Source: Spinacia oleracea (taxonomy: Eukaryota; Streptophyta; Magnoliopsida; Caryophyllales; Amaranthaceae). From it: a stretch of 64,000 nt of DNA. How positions within the stretch are numbered: the stretch's first letter is position 1; each line of letters starts with the position of its first letter. A program made the position numbers and the translations under genes. The DNA lies in the NCBI RefSeq assembly GCF_020520425.1, contig NC_079492.1, positions 69,307,671 through 69,371,670 of the forward strand. The letters run 5' to 3'. The notes under the pieces are model-generated. The model saw only the letters and a program-made list of their open reading frames with translations. It was not told where the DNA came from and ran no database searches. Positions 10,341-21,441 of this stretch are shown here, one piece after another.

Positions 10341-12394
10341 TTGATGCCTGCTTTAATCCATAAATGGATTTCTTAAGCTTGCATACCTTTCCTTGGTTCT
10401 TTTGATCGACAAAACCCTCCGGCTGTGTCATAAACACAGTCTCTTCAAGAACACCATTCAAGAAGGCATTTTTGACATCCATTTGCCATATTTCATAGTC
10501 ATGAAACGCGACAATCGCAAGGATTATCCGAATAGACTTAAGCATTGCTACTGGAGAAAAGGTTTCATCGTGGTCAACGCCGTGAACTTACCTGTAACCT
10601 TTTGCTAACAATCTAGCATTGTATATGTATACAATTCCATCTTTGTCTTTCTTCAATTTGAAGACCCATTTGCATCCGATAGGTGTGAACCCATCCGACA
10701 AATCTACCAAATCCCAGACTTGATTTTCAGACATGGAGTCTATCTCGGATTTCATGGCCTCTAACCCATTTAGTGGAGTTTGGGCTCGTCATAACTTGCT
10801 TGTAAGTCATAGGTTCATCACTATCTAATATGAGAACGTCTAAGTTTTCAGTCAAGAGGACGCCTGCCCATCTGTCCGGTTGAACCTCAGTTTTATTTGA
10901 CTTACGAGGGGCAACACCGTTTTGAGGAACTACTGCCACTGGCTCTTCTAAAGGCCTTGGAGGTTCTTCACCTTGAACTTCTTCTAAAGAGTTCTTGGTT
11001 CGTTGTTCGTCTCGAATATCTTCGAGGTCTATTATTCTCCCACTTGTCAATTTGGAAATATGATTTCTTTCCAAAAAGACACCGTCACGAGCAACAAATA
11101 CTTTGTTGTCTTACTTGTTGTAGAAGTAATACCCCTTTGTTTCTTTTGGATACCCAACGAAGAAATATTATCAGATTTTGGTCCGAGCTTGTCCGAAATT
11201 AATCGCTTGACATATGCTTCGCAACCCCAAATCTTTAGAAAAGACAACTTTGGAAGTTTCCCAGTCCATAATTCGTATGGAGTCTTTTCAACAGCTTTTG
11301 ACGGAGCACGATTCAGTGTGAGTGTTGTTGTTTGCAACGCATGTCCCCAAAATTGTAAAGGAAGTTCGGCTTGACCCATCATTGACCTGACCATATTGAG
11401 TAAGGTCCTGTTTCTCCGTTTTGACACTCCATTCCATTGAGGTGTCTCCGGAGCAGTCAATTCAGAAAGAATACCACATTCTTTTAGATGGTCATCAAAC
11501 TCGTGGCTAAGATATTCACCTCCTCGATATGATCTTAGAGCTTTGATTTTCTTGCCATGTTGATTCTCTACTTCATTTTGAAATTCTCGGAATTTCTCAA
11601 ACGATTCAGACTTGTGTTTCATTAAGTAAATATAGCCATATCTACTGAAATCGTCTGTAAACGTTATGAAATAGCTGAAATCACCTCTAGCTTTCGTACT
11701 CATAGGCCCACATATGTCCGTATGTATTAGCCCTAGTAGTTCGCTTGCTCTTTCTCCCACCTTTGAGAAAGGTCGCTTTGTGATTTTGCCAAGTAAACAA
11801 GATTCGCATTGATCAATCTTCTCTAAGTCGAATGATTCTAGAATTCCCTTCCGTTGAAGTAATTCCATGCGCTTTGTGTTTATATGGCCTAATCGACAAT
11901 GCCACAAATATGTGAGATCAGAATCACCAGTTTTAGCCTTTTTAGTATTTATGTTATAAATGTGTTTGCTCGTATCTAGCACATATAGACCATTTTCTTG
12001 TTGTGCTGAACCATAAAACATTCCATTCAAAGCAAAAGAACAACTATTGTCTTTAAATTGAAAAGTAAAACCTTTAGAATCCAAACTTGAAACGGAAATG
12101 ATGTTTCTGGTAATACTAGGAACATAGTAACAGTTTCCTAGTACCAAAACAAAACCACTAGGCAAAGAAATAAAATAAGATCCTACGGCTAATGCAGCAA
12201 TCCGTGCTCCATTTCCCACGCGTAGATCCATCTCGCCTTTATCAAGCCTTCTAGTTCTCCTCAGTCCCTGTGAATTGGAACATAAGTGTGAGCCACAACC
12301 AGTATCTAATACCCAAGAAGTAGAATTAGCAAGATTACAATGTATAACATACATACCTGAAGTAGAAGGAACGTTCCCGTTCCTCTCATCTTTC
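10341..12394 (-). pseudogene. Copia element A, protease-integrase-RT part (truncated)
   Basis: Decayed minus-strand copia polyprotein. Reading leftward it shows the protease region with DTGCGSH, the pre-integrase zinc region (LWHCRLGHIN...CESC), the integrase core, and the start of reverse transcriptase (WQMDVKNAFLNG, SIYGLKQAS). Homology to element B stops at about 10341, so the rest of RT, RNase H and the 3' LTR are missing. There are frameshifts near 11170, near 10770 and around 10600. Two of the three integrase catalytic acids are changed: the second Asp is Tyr (codon at 11527-11529) and the Glu is Lys (11419-11421). Element B is inserted at 12390-12394, and A resumes at 22829. Confidence 0.9.
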
Positions 12395-12711
12395 TGAAGG
12401 AAATAATGCCCTTGGTCCAAGTATGCATTCTATGTTAAGTCTAATAAATGCGGTTCAGTATTAATTAACAAGTTAATAATTCAGTGAGATCAAGTGAGCT
12501 GAATGCCTAGCTAGAGGCCGCTTCAGTTCAAGTGGAATTAATGATATTAATCCACAGCTTACTCTTGACTGAACCCGTAGGGTCACACAAATAGTACGTA
12601 AACGGATCAAGTATTTAATGGCATTAAATACTCCATCTATGAATATTCGGAACCGACGGATCTTGGTTTCAGTGGGAGCTAAGATCGTCACAAGCAAGAA
12701 ATGAATACTCC

Positions 12712-13030
12712 GGAAACGATGATATTGCCGGAAACGGAAATATGGATCGTATCGGAAATATAAATATTATCCAAGTCGTAGATGTTGCCGGAAACGGAAA
12801 CATGGTACGTATCGGAAAATATTATCGGAAATGGAAATATTGCCAGAATCGGAAATATTGCCGGAAACGGAAATATTGTCAGAATCGGAAATATTACCGG
12901 AATCGGAAAATAATTCCGGAAACGGAAATATTAAATATTTGTTCGAAACGGAAATTAATTCCGGAATCGGAAATATTAAATATTGTTCGTATCGGAAATG
13001 AATTCCGGAATCGGAAAATTTAATCGGAAG
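12712..13030 (+). repeat. Degenerate CGGAAA/ATATT direct-repeat array in the LTR
   Basis: About 20 copies of CGGAAA, mostly as CCGGAAACGGAAATATT or ATCGGAAATATT. They are spaced roughly 15-25 bp apart and all on the same strand, about 370 bp upstream of the TATA box. The same array is in the B 3' LTR (21759-22075), in both C LTRs and in the solo LTR. It is a possible enhancer-like subrepeat region, but the function is not shown. Confidence 0.8.
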
Positions 13031-13403
13031 CGCATCGTACGAATAAGCATCGGACGAGGCCTGCCGGACGAGGCCCAGCACGAAGCCAGGCCATCGCCCA
13101 GCAAGCCAAGCGCGCCGCACAAACAGCCACGCCAGGCCCAGCGCAAGGCCAGGCCCAGCAGGCTGCGCGCGCGCGGGCGCTGCGTGGGCTGCTGCTCGCG
13201 CGCACGCATGGGGGCCCATCGTGGCTGCCGTGCGTGTGTGTGCAAGTGTTTGTGTTCGTGCACGTTTCCTAAAACATGCAGAGTTCGGTTAATGATTAAA
13301 TTCCTAATTCTATTTGATAAATTAATTAAATTAGAGTTCTTGTAGGATTCTAGGTTTAATTAATTTGTATCTGAATAGGATTTCGATTCCCTTTCCATAC
13401 CCC

Positions 13404-13411
13404 TATAAATA
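13404..13411 (+). promoter_or_regulatory. TATA box of element B 5' LTR
   Basis: TATAAATA preceded by CCATACCCC, the only strong TATA motif in a sensible LTR position. It is duplicated at 22461-22468 in the 3' LTR. Transcription should start about 30 bp downstream. Confidence 0.75.
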
Positions 13412-13767
13412 TGAGGCTAGGGCTCACAATTTATAACGAGTTTCAAAGTATTCAAAGTGAGTTTTTGAGAGAAAAATTCAGCCACACATCTTGCTCAAGA
13501 GTGCCGAAAATTCTAGTACCTTAAGGGCGATTCTAGTTGGTCAATCTTAAGGCGGATCCGGACGTGCTGTGGACTATCTACGGAGGGACGACACTTGGAG
13601 TCCTAAAGACTTGTTCTTGTTCGGTTCGGGCGCAGCTAGGGAGGGCACGCAACAAAGAGTATGCATCTAAATTATGCTATATGATTATGTGTAAATAATA
13701 TGTTGTCCTGGGTTAATGGTTGTTTCCGCATGATCTATGTAATGTCATATGTATCATAACCTAACAG

Positions 13768-13781
13768 TGGTATCACGAGCC
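13768..13781 (+). other. Element B primer-binding site (atypical)
   Basis: TGGTATCACGAGCC starts one base after the LTR end. It matches the initiator tRNA-Met primer-binding site TGGTATCAGAGCC except for an extra C after TGGTATCA. Element C has the same variant at 28594-28607. Confidence 0.85.
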
Positions 13782-16590
13782 CCTTATTATTTTCATAATC
13801 TAAATTGCATGAACATGGTTAAATATTACAAATTTGCAAGAATTAAAAGGGGTGATTAATTTTCGTAATTGTTAATTAATTGCAAATTGCGTTTATTTAA
13901 TTATACGTACGCAGTTTTTCGGCAGTTTCTTCGTTACTCATCCGAATTGAGTGATTTTTGTGTCAATTCCGCATGTAAAAGGCATTCTAAAATTTTGACA
14001 AAAATAGTAATTTTCTGCCGAACCCAGAATTCTCAAATTCGAAGCCTAACTATGACTTTTCGAAGGTTTTAGTTTTTCGAATGCAAAATTTCGTAAATTT
14101 AAGATGTTAAATTAAATATTTGCGATTCTTGTTGATAAATCTTGAATTTTTGATTGACCTACTGCATATGTTTAACAAGTTTGAATGCCTAGTCTTGTTA
14201 ATTATGCAATCTAATTTGTAATTATGATTAATTTGTTGAAAATTAGAATAATTTAGAATTAATTTGATTTTCATAATTAATTGTAATTTAATTAGAAACC
14301 TATGATTAAAAACCACCATAAAAATTGTAAATTTATGATAAATTTTAAATTTTATGACCTAGACTTGAATCCATAACAATCGGAAATCAATTGGATAATA
14401 AATTTTCGATTTTTCGCCCTAAAATTATGAAATTAATATTATTTAATTTGTCATTAATTTTAAATATAAATTTTAAATTTTTATGCGATTCGTTCATAAA
14501 ACTTGCACGCACGAAGCAATGGACGCTTCGTGTTACCCTTAAGGGGTGTTGTATAATGCGGGCATGCGACGACGAGCAAGGGAGCTCGTCGCCCGTGCGG
14601 CACGAATGCAATGAGCAAGGGCGTAGTGCACGAGCACAAGGCAGCAGCCCTGCCTTGTGTCGTGTGCCACGAGCAATGGACGAATGGGCATGGGCGAAGA
14701 GCGAGCCAAGGCAGTCGCGTGTGGGCAGCAAGCGAGCTGCGCCACAACGCGCGCTGCCTCGCACAAGAGCGCGCAGCCTCGCGCGCAGCGAGCGCAAGCT
14801 CGCGTGCCACGAGCGCTGCGCCCAGCATTGCTCGCGCGCACAACGAGCGAGGACTCGCGCGCACAGCCAGCATTGCTCGCGCGCACATCGAGCGATGTCG
14901 CGCGCCCAGCGAGCGATGTCGCGCGCCCAGCGAGCGATGTCGCGCGCCCAGCGAGCGATGTCGCGCGCGCACTGCGAGCGATAGCTCGCGTGCGATGAGC
15001 GCTGGCGCGCGCAGCGAGCACCAATGCTTGCGGAGGCTTGCGATGGGGATACAGCAGCTATGCGACGAGCGCATGGGCTGCGCGCACATAGCCAGCAATG
15101 GCTGTGTGCGTGCGGCCCATGGGCGTGCAACGCGTAGGGTGTTTGTGTTACGATTAAAGATCGTTTTGAATGTTTAATTTGAAAATTCCAGTTCACGTAA
15201 TTTTAATTAATTTTAAAATTAATAATTTAAATTATTTTCTTGGATTTTAATTTTGAATATTGTAATTATAATAAATGTTATTTATTCTAATTATTTTACT
15301 AAAATTAAAATCATGAATTAATTTAAATAACGACTGAAATTAAATTAAACTTTTTGGATTCAATTATAAATTTATATGAGCTTTAAATTTTAATTAAATT
15401 TGTATGTTTCCGGTTAGACTAGAAATACATTTTTATGTTTAAAATTAGTAAAGCATATGAATTTATTGGTTTAAGTGGGAGCGCTTTTTAGTCATAAACT
15501 CTTGATTAGGTCTACAAATCCTTAAGGTTAAAACAACTTGATTAGAATTAATAAGGACTGAATAATTGGTAGATTATTGGTGCCCTTGATTAATTGCTGC
15601 AAATGTTTACGTGATGCATAATGTGTTTTACTAACCAGCTATGTGGGGCCATTCATGATAATGAATGGGTGAATGGTATATATTGTATATGTACTGTTTT
15701 GCAGGTTATGAAGTGACTAGTATGGCCCAAATAGGATAGAAAATATGGTCTGCGTACCATTAATTTGAATGTAATTGGTCTAAAGTACCAAAGTTATTTT
15801 TCAATTCAAATATGGTCTGCGAACCATCAAATAGTTGTAATTCGTTATAGCTTATCCTATTTGAAGAAAATGGTGCCTCCCACGGAGATTTTCAAGACGG
15901 ACTTTGAAGTCAAAGCTTCAAGATGAAGTCGGGCCATACTAGATCACATTTATCTTATGCATGCTTTAAGTTATTTATTGTTTTAAATATGTCTTAAAAT
16001 GCATGAGATCAAAAGCTTGATTATGTTGCATGATTAAGGATTTTAGTTCACTTAAAATCTAACCAACATAGTAAGAGCCTTAAGTTCCAAACTTAAAAAT
16101 TGAGTTAAAAGGTGCCATGCCAAAATATACACTTGCTTGGATATCCTTTACATCAATCTAGTAATAGTTTTCGCTCAGCGAGGTGTTACTTATTGGTCCT
16201 AAAGGGGCAAGGTACACAAATAATTGTGAGTACATGTTAGTTTTGGTGAAACTCAACGATATAAGTAAGGAGTCCTTTTATGTCGTGGCAAATTCGATAG
16301 GTTTACCTAATAAGTTCTTAGACGTACCTATCAACCAAGAATAGTTTCTAGACTATTAGCAAAAGGCTTTTGCTTACCTAAGATGTTCTAGGATTAAGTC
16401 GACAAACTGTGCTTAGTTCTTCAATGATTTTAGGATCTTGGAATCATTTTATTCACACCTGCCGGAACACATAATTTGAATAAAATGCTTAATAAACATT
16501 GAATTATGCATGTATGCTAGAATTTAAGTTTATTAAGAGAAACTGTGAATGGTTATTTATTTGTTTATTCTTTTCAATTGTAGTTTTAAT
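13782..16590 (+). other. Element B long non-coding leader
   Basis: A 2.8-kb leader between the primer-binding site and gag. It is AT-rich apart from a very GC-rich, CpG-dense block at about 14500-15140, which holds a 21-bp tandem repeat. Apparent Ala/Arg-rich ORFs on both strands of that block reflect the repeats and base bias. Downstream blocks (about 15700-16100, for example TATGGTCTGCG) are related to the leader of element A. Confidence 0.8.
14889..14972 (+). repeat. 21-bp GC-rich tandem repeat
   Basis: Three exact units at 14889-14909, 14910-14930 and 14931-14951, with a fourth partial unit to about 14972. The unit begins CGAGCGATGTCGCG. The period is a multiple of 3, so frames stay open on both strands. 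Confidence 0.9.
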
Positions 16591-19500
16591 ATGGCAAACA
16601 ACAATCAAAACATCATCATGGGTTCTGAGCTTATGGTCAAGCTGAACCTGACAAATTTTCTTGAATGGGAAGCTAAGCTAGTTGAAATAGTCAAACTCAA
16701 TGGACTTGAGTATGTACTGTCACATCCCATGCCAAGCTACTATGCCAGAGACATGACCCCTGAGAGATTTTACGCCTGGGATGCGGATCTCAAAAGGGTT
16801 ATGAGTCTCATGCTGAACAATATCCCTGATGATTGGGCTAAAAGGTTTGTAGCCTATGAACCTTTTACGCTCATCAAGAATCTGAGGGATATCTGTCGTG
16901 GAAGTACGGAGGACAGGGACCTGAACGTCCATGAGTTGATTGAATCAATGTCTGGTCTAAAGGTTAGTTCTCCCAACATGTGTTATAGGATGGAGGTCCA
17001 AGAAACACATGTTCAGCTCCTTCGCACTAAACAGAGGGTAGGCGTCCCACTGAGGTTCCATGTGGATCTTATGTGTTCATATTTTGATCGCCTAAGTCTA
17101 CTAGGAACACCAATAAGCGAAAGGATGGCAGTCTCTGTCTTGCTCAATTCACTACACAGTGGGTTTGGTCGCTTCAAGCAACTATACCTAAGTGAACCAA
17201 GAGAAGAAACAGTTGCAGAATTTATTCACCTTGTCAGAAAGGCTGAAATAGTACTGGACTGTGAAGCCAAAGATTTACTCAAGGCTAGAAAGAGACCATT
17301 CAAGAAAGGTGGAAAGTCCAAGGGCAATGCTAAATCAAAGCAGGACAAGTCCACATCAAGCTGTCTTTATTGTGATGGAATAGGCCATTACAAAAGAGAA
17401 TGTCCAAAGCTAAAGGAAGATCAGAAGAACGGAACAGTCGTTCCATCTTCAGGTATTTTCGTTATAGACTGTATACTTGCTAATTCAACTTCTTGGGTAT
17501 TAGATACAGGTTGTGGCTCACACTTATGTTCCAATCCACAGGGACTAAGAAGAAGTAGAAAGTTAAGCAAGGGTGAAGTCGACCTACGAGTGGGAAATGG
17601 AGCACGGATTGCTGCATTAGCCGTAGGAACTTACTATTTGTCGTTGCCCTCCGGGCTAGTTTTGGAACTGGAAGAATGTTTCCATGTTCCAAGTCTTACT
17701 AAAAACATCATTTCAGTTTCTTGCTTAGATGCTAAGGGATTTTCCTTTATAATAAAAGACAATAGTTGTTCGTTTTATTTTAAAGAGATGTTTTATGGAT
17801 CTGCTAGATTAGTCAATGGACTTTATTTATTAGATCACGACAAACAAGTATATAACATAAATACCAAAAAGGCCAAAAAGGATGATTCAGATCTCACCTA
17901 TCTGTGGCATTGTCGATTAGGCCATATAAACTTGAAACGCTTAGAAAGACTTCAAAGGGAAGGAATTCTAGAGCCATTTGACTTAGAGGATTATGGTAAA
18001 TGCGAATCATGTTTACTTGGCAAAATGACAAAGCAACCTTTCTCTAAAGTTGGAGAAAGAGCAAATGAACTATTGGGTTTAATCCATACAGATGTATGTG
18101 GACCAATGAGTACAAATGCTAGAGGTGGTTTCAGCTACTTTATCACTTTCACTGATGACTTCAGTAGGTATGGTTATGTCTACCTAATGAAGCATAAGTC
18201 TGAATCCTTTGACAAATTCAAGGAATTTCAGAGTGAAGTAGAGAATCAATTAGGCAAGAAGATTAAGGCACTGCGGTCTGATAGAGGCGGTGAATATCTG
18301 AGCTATGAATTTGATGACCATCTGAAAGAATGTGGAATTCTATCAGAGTTGACTCCTCCTGGAACACCACAATGGAACGGTGTGTCAGAACGGAGGAACA
18401 GAACCTTGCTAGACATGGTCAGGTCAATGATGGGTCAGGCCGAACTTCCATTAGAATTTTGGGGACATGCACTAAATATAGCTGCACTCACTATAAATAG
18501 AGCTCCGTCTAAAGCTGTCGAAAAGACTCCATACGAATTATGGTTTGGAAAGCCTCCAAATGTGTCTTTTCTTAAGATTTGGGGATGTGAAGTATACGTC
18601 AAACGATTAATTTCAGACAAACTTCATCCAAAATCTGACAAATGTATCCTTGTGGGCTATCCAAAGGAAACAAAGGGGTATTACTTCTACAATACATCTG
18701 AGAACAAAGTGTTTGTTGCTCGAGATGGTGTCTTTTTGGAGAAGGATCACATTTCCAAAATGACAAGTGGGAGAAAAGTAGACCTCGAAGAAATTCGAGT
18801 CGAACAACAAACTCTAGAGAATGCTCAAGATGACATTCAGGATGAAACTCAGAGATCTTTAGAAGAATCTGGTGAGAATCATGGTCAATCTAGAAATGTT
18901 ACCCCGCGTAGATCGCAAAGATATAGATCTCAACCGGAAAGGTACTTAGGTATTTTGACGAACGAGAGCTATGACGTTCTATTACTTGAAAGTGATGAAC
19001 CTGCGACTTACAAGCAAGCTATGACGAGCCCTAGCTCCAAGCAGTGGCAAGAAGCCATGCAATCTGAATTAGACTCCATGTCTGAAAACCAAGTATGGGA
19101 TTTGGTCGATTTGCCAGATGGCTACCAAGCCATTGGAAGCAAATGGGTTTTCAAACTGAAAAAGGACAAGGATGGGAAACTTGAAGTTTTCAAAGCTAGA
19201 TTGGTCGCAAAAGGTTACAGGCAAGTCCACGGTGTGGATTACGATGAAACCTTTTCACCAGTTGTAATGCTAAAGTCTATTCGGATAATGTTAGCAATCG
19301 CTGCATATTACGATTACGAAATATGGCAGATGGATGTCAAAACTGCTTTCTTAAACGGCGTTTTAACAGAAACTGTGTTTATGACACAGCCTGAAGGTTT
19401 TGAGGATCCAAAGAATGCTAAAAAGGTATGCAAGCTAAAGAAGTCAATCTACGGATTGAAGCAGGCATCCAGGAGCTGGAATATACGTTTTGATGAAGCA

Positions 19501-20391
19501 GTCAGTGACTTTGGTTTCATCAAGAACGCAGACGAATCTTGTGTATACAAGAAGGTCAGTGGGAGCAAAATTGCTTTCCTAGTATTATATGTCGACGACA
19601 TATTGCTTATCGGAAATGACATTCCTATGTTGAACTCTGTCAAGATTTGGCTTGGGAAATGTTTTTCGATGAAGGATCTAGGAGAAGCACAGTACATATT
19701 GGGCATCAAGATTTACAGAGATAGATCTAAAAAGATGATTGGACTTAGTCAAAGCACTTATATCAATAAGGTGCTTGATAGGTTCAAGATGGCGGACTCC
19801 AAGCGAGGCTACCTACCCATGTCTCATGGAATGACTCTAAGCAAGACTCAGTGCCCAAAAACACTTGATGAGCGTAGACGAATGAATGGGATTCCATATG
19901 CATCATTGATTGGTTCAATAATGTATGCTATGATATGTACACGCCCGGATGTTGCGTACGCACTCAGTGCTACGAGCAGATACCAGTCAGACCCAGGAGA
20001 GGCGCATTGGACTGCTGCCAAGAATATTCTGAAGTACCTGAAAAGGCACAAAGATGACTTCCTGGTCTATGGTGGAGATGATGAATTAATTGTTAAAGGC
20101 TATACGGACGCAAGTTTCCAAACCGACAAAGATGATTTTAGATCACAGTCTGGGTTTGTCTTCTGCCTCAACGGAGGAGCAGTAAGCTGGAAAAGTGCTA
20201 AGCAAAGCACCATTGCGGATTCTACAACTGAAGCGGAGTACATTGCTGCACATGAAGCAGCAAAGGAAGCTATATGGCTAAGGAAGTTCATAGGAGAACT
20301 TGGTGTAGTCCCCTCCATTAAAGGACCAATAGCCCTGTATTGTGATAATAACGGAGCTATTGCACAGGCAAAAGAGCCTAGACACCACTAG
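16591..20391 (+). CDS. Copia Gag-Pol polyprotein of element B, 3' nonsense
   Basis: I start at the ATG at 16591 (Met-Ala-Asn-Asn), since the ATG 42 bases earlier adds only a hydrophobic stub. Order in the 1266 residues: Gag; CCHC zinc knuckle at about 258-271; protease DTG at 305; integrase zinc region (HCRLGH...CESC); integrase core with D501, D564 and E600, an exact D-35-E spacing; reverse transcriptase with YVDD ending about 1003; RNase H with D1173, the TEAEY Glu, and D1252. It makes the virus-like particle, matures it, copies the RNA and integrates the cDNA. A TAG at 20389-20391, where relatives usually have Gln, ends it early. The same frame stays open for 61 more codons to TGA at 20575-20577, so about 60 C-terminal residues of RNase H are lost. 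Confidence 0.95.
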   Translation: MANNNQNIIMGSELMVKLNLTNFLEWEAKLVEIVKLNGLEYVLSHPMPSYYARDMTPERFYAWDADLKRVMSLMLNNIPDDWAKRFVAYEPFTLIKNLRDICRGSTEDRDLNVHELIESMSGLKVSSPNMCYRMEVQETHVQLLRTKQRVGVPLRFHVDLMCSYFDRLSLLGTPISERMAVSVLLNSLHSGFGRFKQLYLSEPREETVAEFIHLVRKAEIVLDCEAKDLLKARKRPFKKGGKSKGNAKSKQDKSTSSCLYCDGIGHYKRECPKLKEDQKNGTVVPSSGIFVIDCILANSTSWVLDTGCGSHLCSNPQGLRRSRKLSKGEVDLRVGNGARIAALAVGTYYLSLPSGLVLELEECFHVPSLTKNIISVSCLDAKGFSFIIKDNSCSFYFKEMFYGSARLVNGLYLLDHDKQVYNINTKKAKKDDSDLTYLWHCRLGHINLKRLERLQREGILEPFDLEDYGKCESCLLGKMTKQPFSKVGERANELLGLIHTDVCGPMSTNARGGFSYFITFTDDFSRYGYVYLMKHKSESFDKFKEFQSEVENQLGKKIKALRSDRGGEYLSYEFDDHLKECGILSELTPPGTPQWNGVSERRNRTLLDMVRSMMGQAELPLEFWGHALNIAALTINRAPSKAVEKTPYELWFGKPPNVSFLKIWGCEVYVKRLISDKLHPKSDKCILVGYPKETKGYYFYNTSENKVFVARDGVFLEKDHISKMTSGRKVDLEEIRVEQQTLENAQDDIQDETQRSLEESGENHGQSRNVTPRRSQRYRSQPERYLGILTNESYDVLLLESDEPATYKQAMTSPSSKQWQEAMQSELDSMSENQVWDLVDLPDGYQAIGSKWVFKLKKDKDGKLEVFKARLVAKGYRQVHGVDYDETFSPVVMLKSIRIMLAIAAYYDYEIWQMDVKTAFLNGVLTETVFMTQPEGFEDPKNAKKVCKLKKSIYGLKQASRSWNIRFDEAVSDFGFIKNADESCVYKKVSGSKIAFLVLYVDDILLIGNDIPMLNSVKIWLGKCFSMKDLGEAQYILGIKIYRDRSKKMIGLSQSTYINKVLDRFKMADSKRGYLPMSHGMTLSKTQCPKTLDERRRMNGIPYASLIGSIMYAMICTRPDVAYALSATSRYQSDPGEAHWTAAKNILKYLKRHKDDFLVYGGDDELIVKGYTDASFQTDKDDFRSQSGFVFCLNGGAVSWKSAKQSTIADSTTEAEYIAAHEAAKEAIWLRKFIGELGVVPSIKGPIALYCDNNGAIAQAKEPRHH

Positions 20392-20577
20392 AGAGTCAAG
20401 CATGTACTTCGTAGATTTCGCCTTCTACGAGAGTTCGTTGAAAGAAAAGAAGTCGAGATAAGCAAAATTGGAACTGATGACAACATATCAGATCCATTAA
20501 CTAAACCTCTGCCGCAGGCGAAGCACAACTCGCACACTGCAGCTATGGGAATCAAGCATATTGGAGAATGGCTTTGA
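20392..20577 (+). pseudogene. Cut-off C-terminal part of element B RNase H
   Basis: In frame with the polyprotein after the TAG codon. It encodes the usual copia C-terminal elements (HVLRRF and DPLTKPLP-type motifs) up to TGA at 20575. Whether RNase H stays active without it is unknown. Stop readthrough is possible but not shown. Confidence 0.85.
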
Positions 20578-21430
20578 TGTCTCTGTTTAATGTTTTAAAG
20601 TTTTAGAGTTTAAATCTTTGTAAAACATTATTGGTTAATCATTCACAATAAATGAAAAGAATTCATTTTTTCATTTAATTTGTGGTTTATTAAATGATGA
20701 GTCCATTCAATTTGACGATATATTCAAGATAGACTGTCAGGACCAGTCCTGTGACTAAGAAATGTCTATCAAGTGAACTTGAATGTCAAAGGTTGAAAAT
20801 GGTCCCTAATCGGAGTTTTCTATAAAATTGGACGCATAGAAAACGTTAGACGATTAGAATGCAAGATGACTAGTAGTTCTGTTTCTTGAACTATGTGGAC
20901 ATGGCAATGTCATAATCATTTGCATAGATACTTACTTTGGGAAGACTAGTATCAGACAAGACCTATGAAACTTTACTGTAAGAGATGAAAATCTGTCATA
21001 AGTAAATTTCATTAAATTATTAGACACTAAATCCTCAATACCTGAGTGATTTGAGATTACTTGTTTGAGAACTGGTTGCTTTGACGTTGACCAACCGTCG
21101 CACCGTAAAAGGAGGCTATAAAGGCAACGCTCAGGTAATCACCTATCAAACGAAGTCTAATCTCAAGATCGCAAGATTGGGATTGTCCTCCCATAAATCG
21201 GGATGAGATGCTTAAAAGTTGTACAAGGCCACTCGGAGAGCTAGAAACTGTGAAATGCATGGCCGTGCTCGGATGAATCATAGGCTATGATTATCTGTTT
21301 ATTTGATCAGTTGAACTCTGAAACCGAGGAACACCTCTGGACATAATAAGGATGACAACTCTTACCTTATGTTCAAGAGCAAGCATCGAGCGACAAAGGA
21401 ATTAGGAAATGCACACTTGTCCCTAAGGAC
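20578..21430 (+). other. Element B 3' untranslated region
   Basis: Non-coding sequence between pol and the polypurine tract. About 700 bp of it (from about 20700) is closely matched in element C at about 30400-31130, showing the common origin of the two families. Confidence 0.8.
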
Positions 21431-21441
21431 AAGTGGGAGAC
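21431..21441 (+). other. Element B polypurine tract
   Basis: AAGTGGGAGAC directly before the 3' LTR. The same string stands before the element C 3' LTR at 31134-31144. It primes plus-strand cDNA synthesis in this class. Confidence 0.8.

Larger units (their letters stand above)
12395..13766 (+). repeat. Element B 5' LTR
   Basis: A 1372-bp LTR with TG and CA ends. Internal features in order are an AT-rich U3, an array of CGGAAA-type repeats (about 12712-13030), a CpG-rich block (about 13030-13265), a TATA box at 13404-13411, and the R/U5 part. ORFs within it are not genes: they are identical in the other LTR and come from base composition. Confidence 0.97.

Noticed and set aside
12767..13345. 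ORFs of 95-150 codons in element B LTRs (also at 21814-22329 and in C LTRs)
   Set aside because: They cover the CGGAAA repeats and the CpG-rich block of an LTR, recur identically in every LTR copy, and have no protein features.
14387..15196. Several overlapping Ala/Arg-rich ORFs of 113-269 codons on both strands
   Set aside because: They lie in a GC-rich tandem-repeat block whose 21-bp period keeps frames open on both strands. No domain is recognisable, and they sit in the leader of a retrotransposon.
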